From an uncultured Prevotellaceae bacterium (GTDB lineage Bacteria > Bacteroidota > Bacteroidia > Bacteroidales > Bacteroidaceae): a stretch of DNA of 36,202 nucleotides. The notes under the pieces were generated by a model, which saw nothing but the letters and a program-made list of their open reading frames with translations, had not been told where the DNA came from and did no database searches. This document shows, one piece after another, positions 17,301 to 23,405 of this stretch. Position 1 is the stretch's first letter. Every line of letters begins with the position of its first letter. Location: contig CAMVIM010000035.1 of assembly GCA_947167515.1 (NCBI GenBank), positions 1-36,202 of the forward strand, read 5' to 3'. The translations under genes and the position numbers were made by a program.

Positions 17301-18027
17301 CTCCATAATAGTTGTCAGTGCCCCAGTTGCTCCCGTTGCCGTCATCGAATGTCGGGTTGATGATGGCTATCGTGGCATCCTCGGGTGACGCACTGGTTGC
17401 GCCTGCAAGTTTGTTGGCAAAGACTAACGAGCGGGGGATGGAATAGATATAGAACTCACCTTTGTTGGCATCCGTCTTGTTGCCTGCACACTCGGCTCCA
17501 TTGGTAAAATTGTTTGTATCCCATGGGCCGATGTATTTCTCCGAACTTTCCGCGGCACGGCTATTCTCAAGCGTGAATTTTCCATCATTTAAGTGGAAGT
17601 TCAGTTTGGAATAGGAGTTTTCCCCACCTTTCGTATCAGCAATATCTGTGGGTCGATAAATCCAATGTGCGTTGTAGTCTGTATTGAACTGAACGGGCGC
17701 ATAACTTACATTGCGGAGTGCGTAGCCCGAACCATTGGCTTCTATATACCACAGTTTACCCAAGTCCGTCGTAGGGTCAGCACACGTCTGATAATAGACG
17801 CCCTTGCGGTCGCTTCCTTGGTGATTGCCTGTGGCAATGCCTAACATGAGGTCGCGGTTGACATCCACAAAAACATAGCAGTTGGCCTCCATTTCTGAGG
17901 CTGTCGGCATGGTTGTCACTTTCGTCCATCCCTCAGAGAGGGCAAAAATAGAGGTGTTATCTGCCCATGCATTACTACCCAGACAGGTCAGCGCGAGGGC
18001 TGCGAGAAGAAATCTTGTTGTTTTCAT
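14329..18027 (-). CDS. Large modular secreted protein with repeated sugar-binding-like and helical modules
   Basis: The protein is 1232 aa with a signal peptide ending NAWA (about 1-22). A beta-rich N-terminal domain (to about 195) is followed by three jelly-roll modules of galactose-binding style (about 215-375, 455-625, 800-990), recognised by repeated L(P/S)xGxYxLxxx lines such as INGLPNGSYTLSV and LSGMPSGYYTVALYG. They alternate with helical FIVAR-like stretches (about 380-445 and 630-790). A further beta domain runs to about 1190. The tail SWYTLQGVR ... RGIYLRKGRKVVVK resembles a C-terminal sorting signal. No catalytic domain is seen; surface adhesion or glycan binding is inference. It follows the phosphoesterase gene by 34 bp, so both probably share an mRNA. 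It is of the same build as the 28869-31685 protein. Confidence 0.78.
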   Translation of the reverse strand: MKTTRFLLAALALTCLGSNAWADNTSIFALSEGWTKVTTMPTASEMEANCYVFVDVNRDLMLGIATGNHQGSDRKGVYYQTCADPTTDLGKLWYIEANGSGYALRNVSYAPVQFNTDYNAHWIYRPTDIADTKGGENSYSKLNFHLNDGKFTLENSRAAESSEKYIGPWDTNNFTNGAECAGNKTDANKGEFYIYSIPRSLVFANKLAGATSASPEDATIAIINPTFDDGNGSNWGTDNYYGGWTKTGTGGNFQCSNGIVESWHQTGFKFSQTINGLPNGSYTLSVQLTDEVSKAFLYAKNATETITAPATIRVTDDGESTYANMKTALEGGTYARVSLDIEVTDGTLEMGIDQGQDGNWMIFDTFKLTYKGKSAFRTAYDEYNELLGNVEQLKDNNTYQYIDNSGAKTTFENAINTANSVVEATTDAATIKTQTANLRAAALSFVSSVTAEDGHPFDLTFLASRDASDWTAVDGDHVAGYVGWALKSNPTPYKFVEAYEQNDQAVGRTGNILTQTLSGMPSGYYTVALYGAACFTPGRGMTEVGNVGDNNRTFGFANNQKVGLPIFHASEIDAPTPVNVSVQLTSAGTLTYGIMKEQAGSNWHVAQIYTITYSKDPDLTVLKADRDALVAEANGVLASEDAGMLTTAQQNALSTAISTAEAANTFDALMEVTKTTLPNAIQTAQQQIQTVKDNRVQMIAALERFENDYNLADGTDYRRMTMSADAWATLLTKVNAVSTALDDVSQASSYGTKKDELIAQMDATDASLRLFKSYKAMVAGTTALNIVGGYDADSNMDTDVTEQTAIVALNTAFDDYATAQTKNFSVSAFLGENLDFSAAGGDAMNTDNSNDIHEVTGWEVDYADADTWAVLQTKQSDNMDKLYIRKNWGSAATTLTVTKEKMLPIGKYRLSLSWDSNLNNMKNLSCYKLGDVSTPIGKATAGTLTYDFTVSEPTPFDVIIGFQKQGTGNTPAQIVADDVTLTYLATNISLADGSDNTATLNTYNDIRGVVTLQNRILEKDNSWNTLCLPFSMTVDQVAAQLAPSALKELDIDGIYTGKRTGFDAENGILYLFFKDAASIEAGKPYLVKWESGEDISNPVFRGVTIDAKDPVDVTSKDGLLTFHGVYAPETLTKDDQSRLYLGSDNKLYYPAADNLTINAFRAYFHLDAGIGLAQMRDIVLNFGDGLVTGISSVEDRSLAADESWYTLQGVRLDSKPTLRGIYLRKGRKVVVK

Positions 18028-18061
18028 AATCGTAGTGATATTGTCTTGTTAGTAATGTGGA

Positions 18062-19441
18062 TTAGAACTGAGTCTGGATGACTTCCTTCACGCCCTCGCC
18101 GCGCTTGAGGAGGACAACGAATGCATTGTTTGACTGCGCTGTATTGCCGGGAGCGGCCACGGTGTAGTCATGCACCTTGTTGTTGGAGTTGACGGTTGAT
18201 GTGTAGGTTCTGTCGTCGAAGCGGTGGTAGTGGCCAGAGAAGTGCTGTACCTTCCCGTCCACCTTGCCCGCAGCCTTCATCATGATGGCGGACAGTGGGT
18301 CTTTCTTCTTTGTGTTGGCAAAGTCTCCATCGTTCTTGCCAACGCCTGAGGTGCAGGAGCCATAGTCCGAAGTACCTGAAGCGGCAATATAATTACCACT
18401 TTCATTTTGGTCAAGCCACCAGCGGTTGCAGTCGCTGCCAGCCAACCACGGATAGTGCTGCATCCACACGGAAGCTTCGTCAGCATGACTCTCCACGAAT
18501 GTGTTGAGAGCGGAGATGATGCCATCTGGCGCATAATATGTGGCAGAAGATAACAGACCGGGCTTGTTGTAAGGCTTCTGGAACCAGTAACAGTTTGAGC
18601 AGTAGAAACGCACGTCCTTGAACTTAAAGGTGAAGTGGCTAGGTTGCCATGCTCCGCTACCGCCGGTGAAATACTGAATTTCTTCATCGAACATGCTGCT
18701 CCAATATGAATTATTGTTTTTAATGGCCGTAATGGTCTTGTCATCAGCATTTGAGCCACCACTACTACCAAACGTAACACCTTTTGAGCCATCGTTCCAG
18801 TAGTCAGGGCTAATGTCGTGGTTGCCCGCGATGAAGATAAACGGTATGCCTGCGGTCTTTGCCACCTCGGCTGTGCAGTTCAGAAAGTTATCATGTTCAC
18901 CCTTACTACCGTCGTCGCCCTTGTCTTGGTCGATGTCGCCAAGGCAGAAGATGATGCTGGTCTTTGGCACAAAATTCGGTGCGGATTTGAAAGTGGGAGT
19001 ATAATCGGGGTCTTTACCCATGTTGATGATATGGTTCATGATGGTGGTCATGTCGGCAGCACTTGTACCGTCATGCCCACTACCCTGATTGATATGGCAG
19101 TCGGAGAAGAACACCGCGCAGAACCATACGTCCTCAACGAAGCGGAAGCCGTAGGCCTTGTTGTCGTAGGTGAACACCTTCAGCTCGTCATAGTTGAGTT
19201 TGGTGGTGGTGGGGTTGGGGGTGACTAGTGAAGCGTCGATGGGGGAACCATCGACCGCAACAGCGGTGATGAGTCCGCTGAGGTCTGTGCCAGCGGGCAG
19301 GGTGACGGTGGTGAAACCTTTACTGTCACGATTAGCCACACTGCTGTAGTCCACACCGTTGAGCGTAAAGGTCATCTGTGCAAAAAGACTTGTGGCGGCC
19401 AGCCATAGGAAGGCGCACATAGCCGCTAATCGCTGTTTCAT
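18062..19441 (-). CDS. Secreted calcineurin-like metallophosphoesterase
   Basis: The protein is 459 aa with a signal peptide ending LFAQ (about 1-22). After a beta domain of about 80 residues the full two-metal phosphoesterase signature appears in order: D114-x-H116 in FSDCHIN, GD at 168-169 in CLGDID, GNHD at 206-209, H329 in MQHYPW and GHYH at 403-406. It should hydrolyse phosphate mono- or diesters outside the cytoplasm; the substrate is unknown. It lacks the sorting-type tail seen on neighbours. Its ATG lies 3 bp after the stop of a 46-aa ORF, and the 1232-aa protein gene follows 34 bp downstream, so these three look like one transcription unit from the promoter at 19617-19624. Confidence 0.85.
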   Translation of the reverse strand: MKQRLAAMCAFLWLAATSLFAQMTFTLNGVDYSSVANRDSKGFTTVTLPAGTDLSGLITAVAVDGSPIDASLVTPNPTTTKLNYDELKVFTYDNKAYGFRFVEDVWFCAVFFSDCHINQGSGHDGTSAADMTTIMNHIINMGKDPDYTPTFKSAPNFVPKTSIIFCLGDIDQDKGDDGSKGEHDNFLNCTAEVAKTAGIPFIFIAGNHDISPDYWNDGSKGVTFGSSGGSNADDKTITAIKNNNSYWSSMFDEEIQYFTGGSGAWQPSHFTFKFKDVRFYCSNCYWFQKPYNKPGLLSSATYYAPDGIISALNTFVESHADEASVWMQHYPWLAGSDCNRWWLDQNESGNYIAASGTSDYGSCTSGVGKNDGDFANTKKKDPLSAIMMKAAGKVDGKVQHFSGHYHRFDDRTYTSTVNSNNKVHDYTVAAPGNTAQSNNAFVVLLKRGEGVKEVIQTQF

Positions 19442-19444
19442 AAG

Positions 19445-19585
19445 CTACCGAATTAAGTGAGTGTTAATATGAATTGTTACTTTTTTTCTTTTCACGATAT
19501 AGAGTCCTGGCGAGACGGGACGCTGGGGGTGTTTCACGCCCTGCAGGCTGAGCAGCAGCACCCATGATAGTGTTTCTTGCTTCAT
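19445..19585 (-). CDS. 46-aa ORF carrying a C-terminal sorting-like tail, leader or gene remnant
   Basis: ATG at 19585 lies about 32 bp after a good promoter box and the stop is 3 bp before the phosphoesterase ATG. The short product starts MKQETLSWVLLL and continues with SLQGVKHPQ and then PGLYIVKRKKVTI, which matches the pattern of the secretion tails at the ends of four other proteins here (LQG... kGlYI..gkKv). There is no room for a preceding domain. It is either a remnant of a larger secreted protein, or a real short protein or translated leader coupled to the phosphoesterase gene. A longer reading from 19711 would start upstream of the promoter and is rejected. Confidence 0.4.
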   Translation of the reverse strand: MKQETLSWVLLLSLQGVKHPQRPVSPGLYIVKRKKVTIHINTHLIR

Positions 19586-19616
19586 AGTGGGTGGGTAAAA
19601 GATGGCGATGACTGGG

Positions 19617-19624
19617 CAAAGGTA
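19617..19624 (-). promoter_or_regulatory. Promoter of the phosphoesterase / surface protein unit
   Basis: The minus strand reads TACCTTTG, matching TAnnTTTG. It is about 32 bp before the 46-aa ORF and about 176 bp before the phosphoesterase start, so the ORF is inside the leader. It is divergent from the box at 19668-19675. Confidence 0.6.
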
Positions 19625-19667
19625 CAAATTTGTTGGGAATTGGGAGTGAGAAATGGGGAAAATTTTG

Positions 19668-19675
19668 TATCTTTG
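19668..19675 (+). promoter_or_regulatory. Promoter of the DUF1460 gene
   Basis: TATCTTTG is a perfect -7 box, 28 bp before ATG 19704. Confidence 0.6.
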
Positions 19676-19703
19676 CAGGCAAATGAACTTTTGAAACAGG
19701 AAA

Positions 19704-20606
19704 ATGGACATTCGGCGTATGAGGTATCAAACAATGAAGGGCATGGCGGTGGCGCTGGCCATGCTGTCAGCTACAGGAGGAATGAAGGCGCAGTCGGTGG
19801 AATATACGGCACAGGACAGTGCGCGAGTGGTGAACCTGCTGAAAGAGGCGAAGACGGGACGGGGCAAGGAGAACCGCATGATGTATTTCGGCAAGAAGTT
19901 CTTAGGGATTCCCTACGTGGCGCACACGCTGGAACTGGGCGACAAGGAGCACCTCATCGTGAACCTGCACGGACTGGACTGCACCACGTTTGTGGAAACG
20001 GTGGTGGCGCTCTCGATGTGCGACCTGCAGGATAGGCGCACGTTCGACGACTATTGCAAGAACCTGACGAGGGTGCGTTTCCGCGAGGGAAGGATGAAAG
20101 ACTACACCTCGCGCCTGCACTACTTCACCTGGTGGGCTGAGGACAACGAGCGATTGGGCATCGTGAAGGACATCAGCATCGATGATGCACCTTTTCTGGG
20201 CTTGCAGACCGTCCACATCAACTACATGTCGCAGCATCCCACTCTGTACAAGCAACTGAAGAATCACCCTGAGTTTATCCCTGCCATCAGAGGCTATGAG
20301 CAGGCCAGCGAGGGCAAGCAGTTCCGCTACATCCTGAAGCAGGACTTATCGTGGCAGGCAGGAACCCCTCTGAGCATGGTGAAGGACGGTGACATCGTGG
20401 CGATGCTGACCGACAGCGACGGACTGGACACACGCCACATCGGCATTGCCTTCTGGCAGAACGGACGGCTGCACCTGCTCCATGCCTCCAGCCTCTACAA
20501 GAAGGTGCTTATGAGCAAGGAAACGTTCTACGAATATGAAATGAAACAGCCGAAACACACGGGCATCAGGGTGTTCAGATTGGTGGAAGGTCAAGGGAAG
20601 TTGTAG
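19704..20606 (+). CDS. Secreted DUF1460 protein, N-acetylmuramoyl-L-alanine amidase-like
   Basis: The protein is 300 aa with a signal peptide ending MKAQ (about 1-30). It shows the NlpC/P60-type arrangement of the DUF1460 family: C93 in LHGLDCTTFVET and H245 in LDTRHIGIAFW, separated by about 150 residues. Members are thought to cleave amide bonds in peptidoglycan or its fragments in the periplasm. Other starts at 19719 (MRYQT) and 19734 (MKGM) would also give a signal peptide; 19704 fits the promoter spacing. The flavodoxin/ferredoxin gene follows after 43 bp without a clear terminator, so they may be cotranscribed. Confidence 0.83.
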   Translation: MDIRRMRYQTMKGMAVALAMLSATGGMKAQSVEYTAQDSARVVNLLKEAKTGRGKENRMMYFGKKFLGIPYVAHTLELGDKEHLIVNLHGLDCTTFVETVVALSMCDLQDRRTFDDYCKNLTRVRFREGRMKDYTSRLHYFTWWAEDNERLGIVKDISIDDAPFLGLQTVHINYMSQHPTLYKQLKNHPEFIPAIRGYEQASEGKQFRYILKQDLSWQAGTPLSMVKDGDIVAMLTDSDGLDTRHIGIAFWQNGRLHLLHASSLYKKVLMSKETFYEYEMKQPKHTGIRVFRLVEGQGKL

Positions 20607-20649
20607 GAAAGTTGAATCAATAGTAAATCGTCAAATAGTAAATAAAACA

Positions 20650-21354
20650 GTGATTTATTGTTTTTCCGGTACGGGTAACAGCCAGTGGGTGGCCGACAAG
20701 TTGGAGGGGCTACTCACAGATGAGGGAGATGTCTTTGGCATGGTCTTTCCCGTCTACGGATGGGGACTGCCCAAAGTTGTCACTGCCTACATCACGGAGC
20801 ATCAGCAAGACATCGCTGCTGCCAAATATGTGTGGGCTGTACTGACCTGCGGCGATGACATCGGCTACACGGACAAAATTCTGAACCAAGCCTTAGGACG
20901 TGAGGCTGACCTCGTCATCTCCGTCCACATGCCCAACACCTACGTCTGCCTGCCTGGGTTCGACATTGACAAGGACGAAGTGGCACAGGCCAAGGTGCAA
21001 GAGACCCTCCAACGCATCCCTGCCATTGCCGAAAGCATTAAGAATAGAGAACACAAGACCGAGGTGGTGCGAGGCTCCTTCGCATGGCTGAAGACCTACG
21101 TGCTACGTCCCCTCTTCAACCGCTTCCTCGTCACCGACAAGTATTTCCACACCAACAAACGCTGCATCTGTTGCAAACGCTGTGTGCGTGGCTGCCCCCA
21201 AAACAACATCACCACCGACCCACAAGGCAAAATCGTCTGGAAACACGAGAACTGCACCGGTTGTCTCCGCTGCTACCATCGCTGCCCCTGCATCGCCATT
21301 CAATTCGGCAGGTTCACCAAGAATAAGGGGCAGAAGATTCACGACTTCGAGTAA
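20650..21354 (+). CDS. EFR1-type flavodoxin/ferredoxin fusion protein
   Basis: The protein is 234 aa and starts at a GTG codon. The N-terminal part is flavodoxin-like with the FMN phosphate loop SGTGNS at 6-11. The C-terminal part has two complete CxxCxxCxxxCP motifs, Cys 172/175/178/182 and 202/205/208/212, for two 4Fe-4S clusters. This domain order is that of EFR1-family proteins found in anaerobes; the electron partners are unknown. A basic stretch (about 140-170) links the halves. It follows the DUF1460 gene by 43 bp, but no functional link is evident. It is convergent with the LytTR regulator, with only 36 bp between them, a gap filled by TTCAATTTTT-type repeats. Confidence 0.85.
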   Translation: MIYCFSGTGNSQWVADKLEGLLTDEGDVFGMVFPVYGWGLPKVVTAYITEHQQDIAAAKYVWAVLTCGDDIGYTDKILNQALGREADLVISVHMPNTYVCLPGFDIDKDEVAQAKVQETLQRIPAIAESIKNREHKTEVVRGSFAWLKTYVLRPLFNRFLVTDKYFHTNKRCICCKRCVRGCPQNNITTDPQGKIVWKHENCTGCLRCYHRCPCIAIQFGRFTKNKGQKIHDFE

Positions 21355-21390
21355 CCTTATGGCAACTTCAATTTTTCAATCCTTCAATTT

Positions 21391-22119
21391 TTATTTCCCC
21401 AGAAATTTGGTGTTGAGATAGGTTTGGAAGGTTTCTCTGTAGAGGTCGCCGATGGGAAGGGCTGTATCGGCAGCCATGATGACACGGTTTTTGTTCACCT
21501 CCTGAATCTTCGTGAGGTTGACGATGTAGGAGCGGTGGATGCGCATGAAGTAGTCGGGCAACCGCTCTTCCATTTTCTTCATTGACAGGAGGGTGATGAT
21601 GGGTTTCGCCTCACCCTCTGTCCACACTTTCAGATATTCACTCATAGCCTCGACATAACGGATGTCGGGGATGTTGACCTTCACGATGCGGTAGTCGGTC
21701 TTGAGAAAAAGGGTGTCATCCTGAGTGTTGGAAGCAGAGGCATCGGCCACTGGCGCCTTACTCTCCAACCGCTCACGCAGCCGATTGGCAGCCCGCAGGA
21801 AGTCTTGCAGTCCGAAGGGCTTCAGCAGATAGTCAACGGCATTCACCCTGAAACCTTCGACAGCATATTCCGAGTAGGCAGTGGTGAAGACCACGAGGGG
21901 CGGAACGGCGAGCGACTTCACAAAGTCCATGCCGTTGAGGTCGGGCATGTTGATGTCGCAAAAGATGGCATCGGCCGTGTCACGTTCCAAGAATGCACGG
22001 GCTTCGAGCGCACTCGAACACTGGGCGGCGAGTTCGAGGAAGGGTACTTTCCGAATGTAGGCAACGAGTTGTTGCAGAGCCAGTGGCTCATCGTCGATGG
22101 CAAGACAGCGTATCATCAT
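21391..22119 (-). CDS. LytTR-family response regulator
   Basis: The protein is 242 aa. A receiver domain occupies about 1-120: the acidic pair in AIDDEP, the phosphorylated Asp D55 in FCDINMPDLNG, the FTTAY switch region and the conserved Lys in YLLKPF. A linker follows, then a LytTR DNA-binding domain (about 140-242) with YRIVKVNIPDIRYVEAMSEY and FMRIHRSYIVN. It overlaps the histidine kinase stop by 4 bp (ATGA), so the pair is translationally coupled. No obvious target operon is adjacent apart from the unit ending at 23406 upstream. Confidence 0.93.
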   Translation of the reverse strand: MMIRCLAIDDEPLALQQLVAYIRKVPFLELAAQCSSALEARAFLERDTADAIFCDINMPDLNGMDFVKSLAVPPLVVFTTAYSEYAVEGFRVNAVDYLLKPFGLQDFLRAANRLRERLESKAPVADASASNTQDDTLFLKTDYRIVKVNIPDIRYVEAMSEYLKVWTEGEAKPIITLLSMKKMEERLPDYFMRIHRSYIVNLTKIQEVNKNRVIMAADTALPIGDLYRETFQTYLNTKFLGK

Positions 22120-23303
22120 AATGGGATGTTAAGTTCAACTATATAGACATCGGCATCATCGTGGATGTGGAGGGCGTAGCGATTGCCATAAAGCAGATTG
22201 AGACGCTTACGGACATTGGCAAGGCCCACGCCGCCTTTCATTCCCGACGTGCCGTCACCTACCCGTAGCTTTTCCTCTTGAGATTTTTCTGATTGAGAGT
22301 TGCGGCAAGAGAATTTGAGTTCATCACCCTCCATACAGACCCTCACCTCGATGAACGATTCACGCTGATACGAGACCCCGTGCTTGAAGGCATTCTCGAT
22401 GAAAGTGATGAGAATCAGCGGCGGAATCTGGCGATCTGGCACTTCATGGGGCAGGTCAAGGGTGATGCGCACCCTATCCGTATAGCGCAACTGCATCAGC
22501 GTGACATAGTGCCGGATGAAGTCGAGTTCGCGAGAGAGCGGAACGCCCTGTTTATTACCTTCATACAGTACGAAGCGCATCATCTTCGACAGCTCCACAA
22601 TGGTTTCCTTCGCCTTCTCAGGGTCTATATCGACAAGGGCATGGATGTTGTTGAGCGTGTTCATGAAGAAGTGCGGGTTGATCTGATAGCGCAGATACTC
22701 CAGCTGCTGCTCCAGGTTCTCGCGCTCCAACTCGACCAGTCGCTTGCTGTCTTCACGGCCTCGGAAATACCCCTTGACGCCAAGATTGGCACCAAATATC
22801 AGGATAAGCACCAAAACAGCCAGAATATCGTGTTCGCCGATGATGGGAGGCGGAACGTCACGATGACGTCTCTGTGGACGGGGCTTGTCAAATTGTGAAC
22901 CCTCGCCATCGCCTCTCCTTGGCAGTTTGTCAAAGTGGGGCGGACGATGTCGGCCTTGCTGTTCCATGGGTAGCCTGTGCCGGTGGGGGTCTTCGGGGCG
23001 GCTGTTGCATTGATAAATCGTAAACGCCGTCAGCACGACAGCCACAATGGAGAAGTAGGCCACGCGCCTACGCCCATGTGTCAGCAAAGGGGCCAGCAGA
23101 AAATTATGGACAAGAAACAGCAACAGATAGACCACGAATGTTCGCCACACGACGAACATTTCTGCCCAGTCGAACGTGGCAGTCGAGTTGCCCGCGGTGC
23201 GCACATAAAGACTCAGTAGTGGGGCTGCAAAGAGCAAGCCCCATACTACTAAGTAGATGACATTCTCCTGTCGCGATTGCTTCATCCAATACGTTCTTAT
23301 CAT
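22116..23303 (-). CDS. LytS-type sensor histidine kinase with a His-rich periplasmic loop
   Basis: The protein is 395 aa with four membrane segments (about 15-35, 50-72, 80-97, 160-178). A loop at 98-158 between segments 3 and 4 should be periplasmic. It is rich in His, Arg and Pro (EDPHRHRLP, GRHRPPHFDK, RRHRDVPPP; six His). A coiled stretch (183-205) leads to the phosphoacceptor domain with H211 in YQINPHFFMNTLNNIHAL, then a HATPase_c domain with N-box IENAFKHG and GVGLANVRKRL. It pairs with the LytTR regulator downstream. The His-rich loop could bind metal ions (inference). A start at 23285 (MKQSRQ) is possible. The 102-bp gap upstream shows no perfect promoter box. Confidence 0.9.
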   Translation of the reverse strand: MIRTYWMKQSRQENVIYLVVWGLLFAAPLLSLYVRTAGNSTATFDWAEMFVVWRTFVVYLLLFLVHNFLLAPLLTHGRRRVAYFSIVAVVLTAFTIYQCNSRPEDPHRHRLPMEQQGRHRPPHFDKLPRRGDGEGSQFDKPRPQRRHRDVPPPIIGEHDILAVLVLILIFGANLGVKGYFRGREDSKRLVELERENLEQQLEYLRYQINPHFFMNTLNNIHALVDIDPEKAKETIVELSKMMRFVLYEGNKQGVPLSRELDFIRHYVTLMQLRYTDRVRITLDLPHEVPDRQIPPLILITFIENAFKHGVSYQRESFIEVRVCMEGDELKFSCRNSQSEKSQEEKLRVGDGTSGMKGGVGLANVRKRLNLLYGNRYALHIHDDADVYIVELNIPL

Positions 23304-23405
23304 AGATGATAACGCAAAAAACAGTATTTTATTGTATCAGTGCTTGTGGTCAAGAGGGTCGTCTGGGGGTGAGAGTGTGAGCATGTCAGGGTATGAGCAT
23401 GTGCC

